A DNA stretch of 64,000 bases from Diplolepis rosae (lineage: Eukaryota; Arthropoda; Insecta; Hymenoptera; Diplolepididae), in contig JAPYXD010000308.1 in assembly GCA_030998225.1 (NCBI GenBank), forward strand, positions 506,001 to 570,000, given 5' to 3'. The notes under the pieces were generated by a model. The model worked only from the letters and a program-made list of their open reading frames with translations, did not search any database and was not told where the DNA came from. Shown here in pieces: positions 56,401 through 64,000 of this stretch (the first letter of the stretch is position 1; every line of letters starts with the position of its first letter). Position numbers and translations under genes: made by a program.

Positions 56401-59400
56401 GCTTCACATAACTCGTATCTGTCACGTTTATAAATGCAACTTTATTGCTGCATAAATGTGAGGCGCAGTCACTATTTATGCACCAAATTTTTTAAGCCGG
56501 TAAGTCCTTGAGCACAGTAAAGCGGTGGCGTAATGGTTATGGTTATCGGCTGGCATGCTTGCGCGGCGGGTTCAATTCTTTCTGCCCGTAATTTTTATTT
56601 TAAATTTTTATACATTGTTAATTATGTGCAATGTAATTAGTATAAGTTTTGATAATTTGTAATGAATTTGATTTAAATAACAAATACTAAAAATTATAAA
56701 TAATAATTAGTGCTGTCAATATATTTTGCATAATTTATATTAATATTAATTATTTGAAAGGTAAATTTATTTTACATTCATTTACATATTTAGGAAATAT
56801 TACTTCAAAGAATATTCTATCAGGCATATAAATCACTGTTATGACCTAATAAATATTTATCGTTAGTTTTTTGAATAATTGTACAATATCAATTTTTTTA
56901 AGTTTTTTACAAGTTTTCTGTAACACTTCCTTTACAACCATGAAAGTGATACTTATCATAAAATCAAGTAAAACATACATTTTATTGACACCAGGAATAT
57001 TTAATAAATGCTACATTGCGACATGAACAATTTTCCTTCAATAAAGCAAGTGGAAAGCAAAGTTCATTCAAATTTAAATTCATTAAAAATGATCAAAACT
57101 TATACTAATTACATTGTAAATAACCAACAATGTATAAAAATTGAAAAAAATATCACCGGCAAAAAGAATTGAACCCGCGCCGCAAGCATGCCAGCCGATA
57201 GCCATCACCACTACGCCACCGCTTTACTGTACTGAAGGACTCACCGGCCTTAACTCACTCGGCGCGTGCGAAAACCTCGATTTTCAAAATTCAATTTCTC
57301 GAAATAACTGAGGTAGTGGGACCTGTGATTCCGGAATTATTACTCTTTCATATCGAACTTTCGGTACTGTAAGTTTCGTGCAGAAAGCTCAGGGAAGATT
57401 GACGCACTCCCCTTCTAAGTATAATAATCACTCATATAAATTAATTAAGTAATAAATCTTTTATCATAGGAAACTCTAGTAACATTTTATTTTGGCCTGG
57501 TGGTTTTGACGAGCCTGAAGAACCTGAGCGTAACTTAATATCTGATGTGGATTTTGAAAACAATCTTCGAACTTTGGCTAAAGGCTTCAAATCTGGTATT
57601 GAATTCGAAGCAGACAACTATACACCAAAATCCATACAAACAGACGAAACTTCTCAGATAGAACGAAATTACTCTCAAGAAGAAACGGAAACCGTGAATT
57701 TGATGGCTGTCATTAACGAAGAAGCAAATCTATTTGAACATTGGTTTAAACCTGTGGCTGAACCAAAACCTGAAGAACAACTTTTCAAGGATCCGGAAAT
57801 TGAGTTGCCCGCAATAGATGAGTTCACTGAGTTAATCACTGAACCCGAAATACCTATATTAAACATTTCCGATCACAATAAAAAAAACGCACAAGCAGAA
57901 TGGGCTGAACAATTAGATGTGTCTGTGGCTGTTACAGATTTCGATAAAAAAGTGCCTGATCCGGCAATGAAGTTTACGTATGAATTAGATAATTTTCAGA
58001 AGCAGGCTATTATCAAACTAGAAGAGGACTGTAATGTTTTTGTTGCTGCACATACCTCAGCAGGCAAAACAACGGTCGCAGAATACGCTATTGCACTTAG
58101 TCAAAGACACATGACCAGGTAAAATCTAGACAAATTGCAAAAAATCGTCCCTGATTACAAACGATATTTTTAAAGAAAATCCCGAAAATTATGTAATCTA
58201 TATTTAAGATTCATTCTATAAGTTCTCGAAATTTTATTTGCTTGTGTTACAGGACGATCTATACATCACCTATAAAAGCACTATCGAATCAAAAGTTTCG
58301 TGAATTCAAAGAAAAGTTTGATAGTGTCGGCCTTATCACGGGAGATTTGCAGATAAATCAAACTGCATCTTGTTTGATCATGACTACAGAAATTTTACAA
58401 TCAATGCTGTATTGCGCATCCGAAGTTCTTAGAGATTTGGAATATGTGATATTTGATGAAGTACATTATATAAATAATGAGGACGTACGTTATTTATATT
58501 TTCAATTTCAAATTATAATTCTATTCCAAATATAATGCTTGCAAATTTTATAAAAAGTGCAATGTCTAATGTTTATTCTTTTTAGCGAGGGCACGTTTGG
58601 GAAGAGATAGTGATACTATTACCGCCAAACGTAAATATGGTTATGTTGTCAGCCACGGTTCCCAACCCATTAAATTTCGCAAACTGGGTAGGTCAAATTA
58701 AAAAAAGGAAGATGTATGTCATCAGTACAGTGAAAAGACCAGTGCCATTGCAACATTATTTATATCTCGGTACAAATATGAAAACCAAAGACAGTTGCTA
58801 TTTAGTGCTTGATAAAGATGGAAAATTTTCAACGGAAGAGTATGTTTTCTTTATAATTCAAGATAAATCAATCAACTTTACCCAGAAAGAAATGCTTTTT
58901 AGAGCTATCCATGAATTACGTAGGGATAATTTTGGGAATTATGGCTCTTCCATCCACGTCTATGAGGGTCCATAAGTTTTGATCCCACCCATCTACTTTT
59001 TATCAAATATATTTTTTATTTTTTCATCAGACAATCTCCTCAAACTTATAAATAGTAAAATTTATTATTAGTAACTATTGTTAAAGATGTTTTGCGATTA
59101 TAACTAATAGTTATGATTGATTTTTATGTCGGAGTGCGATGATGGCTGAGTGACTAACAGAACTGACAATCGTTTAATGTAAAAATTCAAAGTCACTGGT
59201 TCATTTAAAGATACAACATATTCCAACCCATCGCAGTAGTGCTGAGAATAAATACAATATTACTGCTGTAAGTAAAAATCAAAATTGATCGATTCCACGA
59301 CGTTTTCAAGAGTTGCCTTGCTAAAAATTCATATATACGTCTCTACATAGTATTCTAAACGCCACTATACATGATGCGATCGTAGGAAAATAAAACATAG

Positions 59401-62400
59401 GAACCCACACACGGAATACTGGGATAAAAATCTATTTGATTAAAAAAAATTAAGGTTTTTGCTGAGCAGTGGGTTGCCACGTACTGTCGACCGGACCTTT
59501 TTTGGGACCGGCTAGTTTTTTATACCTGAAATCATTATAGTGAAGTATTTGAATTTACGCTTGATGTAAGTGTAGTTTAAAATGTTCCCTAAAGAGTACA
59601 TGAAACGTTAATAGTATATTGGCCGGAAGCAGAAAAGAATTCAAAAGTGCCAAAATAGCCCCGATCGACGGTATATATTAAAAACAAAATTATTAATCAA
59701 CGTGAGTTTAAAAAAATTATAAATTATAAAGAATTTGTAAGTCCAGCGACAATTGCATCTAAAAACAGTAACTGTTTAATGTAATTTATGGTTCCATTTT
59801 CTATTCTATAACGTCATATTTTCTTTTTTGCACGAATTGTGTGGAATTGGTTTGTCTGTGATGTGGTTTAAAATTCCATACATATAAGGCAATCAACTAC
59901 CAAAATCGTAAAACTTTTTACTATCATGCATCAAGTAGCGCGACTAATGATCCTTCGATAATGTAGGCAGTGGTCGAAAGACCCGGGCTCGAATCCCGGC
60001 ACAGTCGAAGGCGTCTCTTTTTCCACAGAAAGATTTCAAATCAACTGTTTTCTGTAGGACTTTGTAGGATTTCTGATTAGCCGTCTGATCCTCCACCTTT
60101 ACGTTCCCTTTCCATAGCGAGCTTCAGCCCAGTGAATTCTTCAAGATTCTTACGTAATTTAAGGATGGCTCTTTATAGCTTCTTTTGCACTTATATTTCA
60201 TAAATAACATTTGCAAACTATTGTATTAAGTCCTATCGGAATTTGAATGTATATTAAAATTAAAATAATAGATGGCATCGCGCATATGAACAAAAACAAT
60301 TAGAATTAAAAAAGATCTCGGAGAAGAAAGGAACGAAGAAATTTAAAGAGAGTAAGAAGCATAACAAGATCCCATTAGAATCGATTGGATCACTCCAGGA
60401 ACCAGAAATATCGGAAGAAAAAAAGGTTTCTTTGATTTCACAGAAAGAGCGAGCACTGTGGACAGCATTCCTTAAGTATATTCAAGAAAAGGTAATTCAT
60501 TATTAGTTTTCTTTTTTCTATTCTTCTTGATTCAGTCAGTTGAAATATAAATTTTTATTTGTAAAAGTATATGACATGTTCATCTGAATTAGAAATATAC
60601 CAAAAATTTTTTATATATATTTGAAAAAATATTTAGGGGTTGCTCAAATCACTTTAATGTAAAAATTGGTATTTTCACGAATTTTTTATTTTCCCAATCA
60701 TAGATAACTGCAGGTAAAAAAGTGATATTTTTTTTAAATCAAAAAGAATATTCGGAGTCTGTACAGGTCATAAAATTTGTAATTTTTCGGGAATGTTGAA
60801 ATATAAGTGCTAATTTGTACCATGAAATTATTTCTATATGTTTCACCAGAATTTGGCATACCGAGTAGCGCAATCCACTTATTTTCATGAAAATTAAATT
60901 AGATTCGGTCTACATTTCTACAAAAATGTAATGTATATATACGAAAAAAATTTGGTACAGATGCTGTCCCTAGCGGTTGAGCTGTTGCGTTTACTGGAGG
61001 AGAGTTTTGTAAGACTACATTTCGGCTTTCAGGTTGGGAGTGTAGTTACACCGCATCATCAGGCAAATGCGAAACTTTTAAGTTTTTTTTTCAGATAATA
61101 TCACATAATTTAAAGAAATTAAACAAATTTTTCAAAAGATATATAATAATTAATAACGATTTCAGAAATATTAAAACAATCGAATTATCCATTTAAAAAT
61201 ATAGTCAAATCTCAGTTTATATGACTTGTCGTAGCATTATCTATTCGGAGCAACTGCATTCCCTCCTGTGGGAGCGCAGTTATTCCACAAAAAAAAAGGT
61301 AAACCTGCTAACCTATAAAGAGCGCTGCAGTCGCCCTCTAGTGTAGTGATGCAGAAGCACTAGAGGTAGTGCAGGTATGTAAAAATGAATATGTTTGCCA
61401 AAGAATCGTTGAGAAACCATGATAATTAATGATTTTAACGCATTGTGGCATTGTGGGGCACATTTTCCACCACGCTGGTTGCTCAAGACCAATGATGGTG
61501 CGATTTAACCGCCACCAGACTGGTGCGAATCTGCCTCAACGGTGGTGCGTTTCATGAACCATAGTTTTTCCAGTGTAGGGAAAAATATGCTATACAGATG
61601 AAATAAAAAAATAAAAAATGAAGCTTTCAAAAATGAAAAAGATCAGATTATTAAAATTGTTCATACAATACATGCTAAAAAGAGCATTCGTTAAATCCGA
61701 ACGTATTTGCCGAATTTCGGGCTGCTTAAAATTTCATTCATAAAAAAGGAAAATATTTTCTGAGTATCGGAAAAAAACTTTCTGATTTGTGCGAAAGTTT
61801 AAAAGAAAGAAAATAGTTTCTTAAAATCCAAACAACACTTTCGGAAATTCTGAAAATTATGTCCAAAATATAGCAAATCGGTTTCTTATTTTCGGATTTT
61901 CGTCTTCGTATGCGACTAGAATACTTCTTTCGTATATTCCGAAAATGATTTTCTGATTTTCGGAACGATTTATTCAACACATTTGAAAGTCACTTCCGAA
62001 TTTTCGGAATTTCGTTTTCGGAGCAAAACAGAACGTGATTTTCCGAAATTCAGATAATGGTTTTCTGAATTTCAGAATGTCACATTCTAAACATTTGAAA
62101 ATCATATTCTACTTCATTAAATTATGATTTATGTAAAGTATATAAATTAATTATTTATTATTATTATTTATTACGTAATCGTAGATCGATTAGAAAACTC
62201 GTACTTGGCCTATTTAGCGCCTCTCAGTGAATATACCAGGGGTGTTAGTTGAGGTTTGCCGGTTTTTTCAATACAGAAAACACTTAATTCTCAAGGGAAT
62301 CTCAAAAAAATTTTATTCAAAGTATTGACCATTGGATTCTACACATTTTGCCCATCTTTCAGACAAATAATGGATACCATTCCAAAAAAACTTTTTCTCT

Positions 62401-64000
62401 TTCAAGGCAAACCATTCGACGAGCCATTTTTCGACTTCTTCCAAATTGGCGAAGCGATGCTCTGCGAGTGAGTATCCCTTCGATGCGAAAAGGTGATAGT
62501 CGGACGGGGCGAGATCTGTAGAGTACTGCGGGTGCGTTAATATTTCCCACTTCAATGCTTTTAATGTGTTTTTCACCACTTTAGCGGTATGAGACGGTGC
62601 GTTGTCATGTTGTAGGATAACTTTGCCATGTCTTCGGGCCCATTCCGGCTGTTTTTCGATCAACACATGATTCAAATTGATAATTTGTTATCGGTAGCGA
62701 TCCGTATTCACCGTCTCACCAGGTTTTAATAACTGGAAGTACAACACATCATACTGGTCCCACAAAACATAGAGCATTGTCTTACGGCCAAAGCGATTTG
62801 GCCTTGGAGTCGATGGGCTGACCTCACCAGGTGAAAGCCATGATTTTTTTCGCTTCGGGTTCTTGAAATAAATCCATTTTTCGTCCCCCGTGACAATTCG
62901 ATGCAGAAAAGATCTCCTTTCGAACCGCTGAAGCAGCATTTTACAAATGGTTTTTCGATTTTCCATTTGTCTATCGTTCAGTTGGTGTGGTACCCATTTT
63001 CCATACTTTTGGATTTTTCCCATGGCTTTTAAACGTTGGTGAATTGCTCCTCGGGTCACATTTAGTGTTTGTGCCAATTGTTGTTGCGATTGGATTGGGT
63101 CTTCATCCAATAACGCCTGCATTTCCTCGTCTCCGAACTTTTTCGCTGCACCAGGATGTTCATTGTCTGTTAAATCGAAATCTCCACTTTTAAATTGACG
63201 AAACAATGTCTCACATGTTCTAATCACTGGAGCATGTTCACCATAAGTTTCTACCAGCAATCGATGAGCTTCAACTGCTTTTTTCTTTTGATGAAATAAG
63301 AAAAGCATCGAATGCCGCAAATGCGATTTACTTGGAACGAAACTCGACATATTCACTGAGGTAAACAACTATGATGCTATTATTTTGGCAGAATGTAATT
63401 GTGTGTTTTTGAAGGTTATTGTCCATAGAAAAATATGACATGGATGCCAAATCATAGAAATTTATACATATCTCTAGCGACATCTATGAGTAAAACCGGC
63501 AAATTTCAACTAACACCCCTGGTAAAATATGTCATGCTTCTTAATACAATACAATCAATACAATTATTAATCACACTCATTTTTTAAGTGACCATGAAGC
63601 TTTTTAATGATAGAAAGATGGATCTATCTTTCGGAAAGTAAAACTTGACTTGAAGGGTCATTGCCCCCTGTATTTTTTCCGGGATCACCCCACTGGGGCT
63701 GGTTGATAAAGACGTCGATAAATACGCGCTCCTGGTGCTAAGGCGGCGATCCAGCCAAATTTGAAAATCAAAGCGCAACCCCTAAATATTTCTTTAAATT
63801 CATATAAAAATGTGTAGATCTATTTTCAATTCAAAGGAACACGTCAATTCATGATGGCTTCTGAAAAATGAAAAAAAAGATTTTTCTTGACTTCCCTAAT
63901 CGACATACATTAATTTACATTACAATGATTTTTCTCTTTTTAAGGACAAATTGCCTGTGGTAGTTTTTGCACTTTCACGAAATCGTTGCGATAAAACAGC
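41134..64000 (+). CDS. SKIV2L: SKI2 exosome-cofactor RNA helicase (SKIV2L/twister), partial
   Basis: Exons: 41134-41449, 57470-58118, 58253-58484, 58586-58839, 60272-60491, 63945 to beyond the edge. Joined phases agree at all five junctions. Order of motifs matches SKI2: N-terminal [18 protein letters not shown], an [14 protein letters not shown] block, Walker [10 protein letters not shown], motif Ia [21 protein letters not shown], the DEVH box (58455-58466), SAT motif in [20 protein letters not shown], a charged linker, and [15 protein letters not shown] at the start of the second RecA domain. SKI2 is the DExH helicase of the cytoplasmic Ski complex that threads mRNA into the 3'-5' exosome. 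The start exon is not found (41134 begins mid-protein in phase 0), and the arch and C-terminal domains lie beyond the window. The first intron seen is 16 kb and full of transposons. Confidence 0.93.
41785..43600 (+). mobile_element. Tc1/mariner element with DD41D transposase and long inverted repeats
   Basis: Terminal inverted repeats of about 285-290 bp (41785-42070 and 43310-43600; starts CAGGGTGATGCACATAAAGT, mirrored AAGTGATACAGAG-type end), TA-flanked. The transposase starts at the ATG at 42217: a DUF4817-like HTH ([20 protein letters not shown]), FDEVNFAN with the first acidic residue, [11 protein letters not shown] with the second Asp, [11 protein letters not shown] with the third; 41 residues separate the last two. 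Two in-frame stops (42571 and 43087) and a frameshift near 43155 inactivate it; the C-terminus ends GHHFEHLL. The spacing fits the DD41D (visitor-type) group. Confidence 0.85.
44370..45586 (-). mobile_element. Mariner element, copy 2 (broken)
   Basis: Minus strand; ATG at 45411-45413 region ([14 protein letters not shown]). One terminal repeat remains at the high-coordinate end (CCGGCAAATTTCAACTAACA, ending near 45586); the other is lost beyond the ATTCAAAGTATTGACC tail. Breaks: CAA to TAA before 45096, a TGG to TAG in the segment after KRKKS (44898), and further shifts before 44837. HDNAPSHT and TDLAPSDYH are still present. Highly similar to copies 1 and 3. Confidence 0.88.
45708..46445 (+). 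mobile_element. Foldback DD41D element with transposase C-terminus in its arm
   Basis: Arms 45708-45979 and 46176-46445 are nearly perfect inverted copies of about 270 bp starting CAGGGTGGGCCATATAAAAT; TA flanks both ends. The right arm encodes the transposase C-terminus ([34 protein letters not shown]); the left arm is the same coding DNA inverted. The loop encodes [20 protein letters not shown] and [14 protein letters not shown] with 41 residues between catalytic Asp positions. The 5' two thirds of a normal transposase gene are missing, so the left end looks replaced by an inverted copy of the right end. Confidence 0.88.
46745..47303 (-). mobile_element. Mariner deletion derivative, family M2
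   Basis: TA-flanked (46743-46744 and 47304-47305), inverted ends TCAGATGTTCAAATAAAAGT and mirrored AACTTATTTATACAGCTGA. Keeps only the N-terminal part of a transposase on the minus strand: [18 protein letters not shown], then a stop after KEKERS, then [13 protein letters not shown] and VSQQAISHR. The catalytic domain is deleted, leaving a 559 bp MITE-like unit. Confidence 0.85.
47306..48235. other. Intronic DNA, possible LTR region
   Basis: Inside the SKI2 intron. An 86-codon minus-strand frame (47879-48139) has no domain I recognise. The stretch at 47490-47600 is CG-rich for this window. Given Ty3-type integrase pieces just upstream on the minus strand, it may be the 3' end or LTR of that element, but I see no paired LTR. 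Confidence 0.3.
48240..49875 (-). mobile_element. Ty3-type LTR retrotransposon integrase remnants
   Basis: Minus strand: an integrase-core piece at 49855-49640 reads [18 protein letters not shown], then [10 protein letters not shown], a stop, and [16 protein letters not shown], i.e. the first and second acidic positions of the DDE core. About 1.3 kb further, at 48340-48240, [20 protein letters not shown] resembles the C-terminal tail of Ty3/gypsy integrases. Order and strand are consistent with one eroded copy. RT, gag and LTRs were not identified. Confidence 0.6.
49900..51430. other. Intronic DNA with small repeat pieces
   Basis: Includes a LINE 3'-end fragment at about 50235-50340 (minus strand; ACTGGTTTGATGGAGTTGTC, related to 10980-11050) and a short duplicated block (TTCCTTCTTCTT...CAAATA(A/G)CCATAACT) at about 50640-50695 and 50846-50897. 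No gene seen. Confidence 0.45.
51535..52015 (+). mobile_element. Mariner C-terminal fragment, family M4
   Basis: Plus-strand transposase C-terminal half: [31 protein letters not shown] with the second catalytic Asp, [12 protein letters not shown] where the third catalytic Asp is replaced by Asn, then a stop, [20 protein letters not shown] and a [18 protein letters not shown] ending. No N-terminus or terminal repeats identified. Confidence 0.78.
52545..53340. mobile_element. Compound inverted-repeat element, family P relative
   Basis: Inverted blocks ACACGGAAAAAATAAGTACT (about 52600) and AGTACTTATTTTTTCCGTGT (about 53127) enclose a copy of the repeat also seen at 7965-8155. A second palindrome at 53160-53340 contains GACGTAGATTGACTACTTTT flanked by inverted arms and matches 5070-5420. 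The start (GGGCATGTGATACTTGAGAA) also resembles 5079-5098. Non-coding. Confidence 0.6.
53700..54535 (+). mobile_element. Scrambled mariner, segments out of order
   Basis: Three plus-strand transposase segments of a mauritiana-type mariner occur in the wrong order: a middle part (53730-53920; [11 protein letters not shown], then [19 protein letters not shown]), then an N-terminal part (53980-54222; [38 protein letters not shown]), then a C-terminal part (54285-54535; [11 protein letters not shown], then [20 protein letters not shown] and [18 protein letters not shown]). The second-Asp motif segment is absent. Confidence 0.75.
54536..55430. other. Intronic DNA, no gene seen
   Basis: A 71-codon plus-strand frame at 54742-54957 shows no recognised domain. 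No clear transposon. Confidence 0.4.
55435..55750. repeat. Cluster of GGCATT/GCATT motifs
   Basis: At least ten copies of (A)(A)(A/G)GCATT(A/G/C), mostly spaced 10-40 bp: for example AGATGGCATTGAGTGGCATT near 55470, ATGGCATTC near 55532, AAAAGGCATTGAC near 55558, AAATAGCATTAAAAGGCATA near 55600, AAAGGCATTAAAATG near 55725. All are on the plus strand. Such dense short direct motifs resemble the subterminal binding array of a DNA transposon, but no ends were found. Confidence 0.5.
55751..56490. other. Intronic DNA, no gene seen
   Basis: AT-rich with no supported frame. The part 56170-56480 is somewhat less AT-rich without a recognisable feature. Confidence 0.4.
56494..57252. mobile_element. 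Inverted pair of tRNA-like/SINE-like arms
   Basis: Arms 56494-56700 and 57055-57252 are inverted copies. Each starts (outer to inner) with CCGGT(A/G)AGTCCTT, ACAGTAAAGCGGTGGCGTA(A/G)TG and ATCGGCTGGCATGCTTGCG, then GGGTTCAATTCTTT and a shared TTTTTATACATTGTT and CAATGTAATTAGTATAAG tail. TGGCGTAATGG and GGTTCAATTC resemble RNA polymerase III A and B boxes. Either two head-to-head SINE copies or a transposon whose terminal repeats contain a tRNA-like unit. The 350 bp centre is AT-rich. Confidence 0.6.
57470..58118 (+). CDS. SKIV2L: SKI2 exon with Walker A
   Basis: Acceptor TTATCATAG before 57470; starts [19 protein letters not shown], continues through an acidic linker and [14 protein letters not shown] (Q-motif-like region) to [19 protein letters not shown], the ATP-binding Walker A. 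Ends after MT plus two bases of an Arg codon at a GTAAAA donor. Confidence 0.92.
58253..58484 (+). CDS. SKIV2L: SKI2 exon with DEVH box
   Basis: Acceptor TTGTGTTACAG; reads [35 protein letters not shown] and [17 protein letters not shown] is the Walker B/motif II of Ski2-type helicases. Ends in phase 0 at a GTACGT donor. Confidence 0.93.
58586..58839 (+). CDS. SKIV2L: SKI2 exon with SAT motif
   Basis: Acceptor TTCTTTTTAG; reads [35 protein letters not shown] and [16 protein letters not shown] couples ATP hydrolysis to unwinding. The donor GTATGT at 58840 splits a Glu codon; reading beyond it is intronic and lacks homology. Confidence 0.92.
58840..59925. other. SKI2 intron, no feature recognised
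   Basis: AT-rich intron DNA. The open frame running past the exon donor to 58975 has no homology and is intronic read-through. Confidence 0.5.
59930..60045 (+). repeat. SINE-like fragment
   Basis: GCGCGACTAATGATCCTTCG...GTAGGCAGTGG module joined to CGAAAGACCCGGGCTCGAAT, then CACAGTCGAAGGCGTC, a short T-run and TCCACAGAAAGATTTCAAAT. Same modules as 40600-40890 but with an internal deletion that removes the first half of the tRNA-like block. Confidence 0.6.
60272..60491 (+). CDS. SKIV2L: SKI2 exon, charged linker
   Basis: Acceptor AAAATAATAG; the first base completes the Glu codon of the previous exon, then [20 protein letters not shown], a lysine-rich linker, and [19 protein letters not shown]. 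It lies where SKI2 proteins have a variable linker between the two RecA domains. Ends in phase 0 before GTAATT. Confidence 0.85.
60950..61262. repeat. Dispersed repeat R, uninterrupted copy
   Basis: Homologous to the three pieces of 44165-46600 and preserves the empty target (AGATATATAATAATTAA, around 61138-61153) where the other copy carries the foldback DD41D element. Confidence 0.65.
61640..62110. repeat. TTTCGGAA-rich tract
   Basis: Dense occurrences of TTTCGGAA/TTCCGAAA and near variants (TTTTCGGA, TTTCTGAA, ATTTTCGGAATTTCG) over 450 bp in both orientations, giving many small hairpins. No coding potential; unclassified. Confidence 0.45.
62234..63523 (-). mobile_element. Mariner element, copy 3, nearly intact
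   Basis: Complete with both terminal inverted repeats (CCAGGGGTGTTAGTTGAGGT at 62234; mirrored CAACTAACACCCCTGG at 63523) and flanking TA. About 1.29 kb, the usual mariner length. It lies in the intron between SKI2 exons at 60491 and 63945 and on the opposite strand. Copies 1 and 2 in this window are close relatives. Confidence 0.93.
62313..63368 (-). pseudogene. Mariner transposase with a single nonsense codon
   Basis: A DD34D transposase of about 345 codons, starting at [14 protein letters not shown] (an in-frame upstream ATG gives MFTSVN ahead of it). HTH region with [27 protein letters not shown] linker (WVPHxL is a mariner hallmark), [10 protein letters not shown] (first Asp), HDNAPSHTA (second), TDLAPSDYH (third, 34 residues later), ending [10 protein letters not shown]. 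The only visible break is CAA to TAA at 62688-62690, between the first and second catalytic Asp, where copy 1 reads CAA. It would cut and paste the element; this copy cannot make full-length protein. Confidence 0.9.
63524..63944. other. SKI2 intron, no feature recognised
   Basis: AT-rich DNA leading to the acceptor before 63945. A 64-codon minus-strand frame at 63584-63778 shows no domain. Confidence 0.5.
63945..64000 (+). CDS. SKIV2L: SKI2 exon, start of second RecA domain (cut by window edge)
   Basis: Acceptor CTCTTTTTAAG; reads [19 protein letters not shown], matching the LPVVVF-FSR-RC motif (helicase motif IV region). Continues beyond the window. Confidence 0.9.

Noticed and set aside
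56520..56590. tRNA gene
   Set aside because: Has box-like motifs, but there is no recognisable anticodon arm and it is one of two inverted copies with a shared non-tRNA tail.
58840..58975. Extension of the SKI2 exon to the stop at 58976
   Set aside because: A strong GTATGT donor at 58840 coincides with the end of homology, and the exon at 60272 restores phase.
1..64000. Horizontal transfer of bacterial or viral genes
   Set aside because: I found no bacterial-type operon, viral structural gene or host-atypical intact coding block; all foreign-looking pieces are standard eukaryotic transposable elements.

Overview
This is a window of an AT-rich animal nuclear genome, almost certainly an arthropod and most likely an insect. 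The evidence is spliced protein-coding genes with GT-AG introns, several mariner lineages, Penelope-like, BEL/Pao and Ty3-type retroelements, LINEs, and hAT and piggyBac-type non-autonomous elements. I cannot name the species. There is no bacterial, viral or plasmid backbone.

Host genes are few. (1) An intron-less neurochondrin gene lies on the minus strand at 292-2541. (2) The first coding exon of a HAD-type phosphatase, resembling N-acylneuraminate-9-phosphatase, lies on the minus strand at 19932-20048; no further exon was found. (3) An orphan minus-strand terminal exon (21165-21230) with a good splice acceptor sits inside a palindromic transposable element. (4) Most of the 5' half of a SKI2 (SKIV2L/twister) exosome-cofactor RNA helicase lies on the plus strand. 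Its exons are 41134-41449, 57470-58118, 58253-58484, 58586-58839, 60272-60491 and 63945 onward past the window edge; every junction I reconstructed keeps frame. The 16 kb intron after the first exon seen here is almost entirely mobile DNA.

Everything else is dominated by mobile elements, many nested. 4-10 kb: palindromic elements and a TA-flanked 1.3 kb element. 11-18 kb: three LINE remnants, one carrying a TTAA-flanked piggyBac-type MITE, a degenerate transposon-associated protein, a broken mariner, and a retroelement protease remnant. 20.4-24 kb: nested palindrome, 290 bp MITE and BED-finger hAT element, the last two with 8 bp target duplications. 25-38 kb: Penelope-like fragments in both orientations, a BEL/Pao 5' part embedded in one of them, a deletion-derivative mariner embedded in the other, and a nest of inverted-repeat elements. 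38.6-40.3 kb: low-complexity degenerate repeats. 40.4 kb: a Penelope-type terminal segment with a hammerhead-ribozyme-like core. 41.8-54.5 kb (SKI2 intron): two DD41D-type Tc1/mariner elements, four mariner remnants, and Ty3-type integrase pieces. 62.2-63.5 kb: the least damaged mariner, interrupted by one nonsense codon.

I did not find an obviously new gene system. The most interesting items are structural: the foldback DD41D element with its empty site preserved elsewhere in the window, the inverted pair of Penelope-like copies sharing the same disabling lesions, the hammerhead-like core, the exon-carrying palindromic element, and the very large transposon-filled SKI2 intron.
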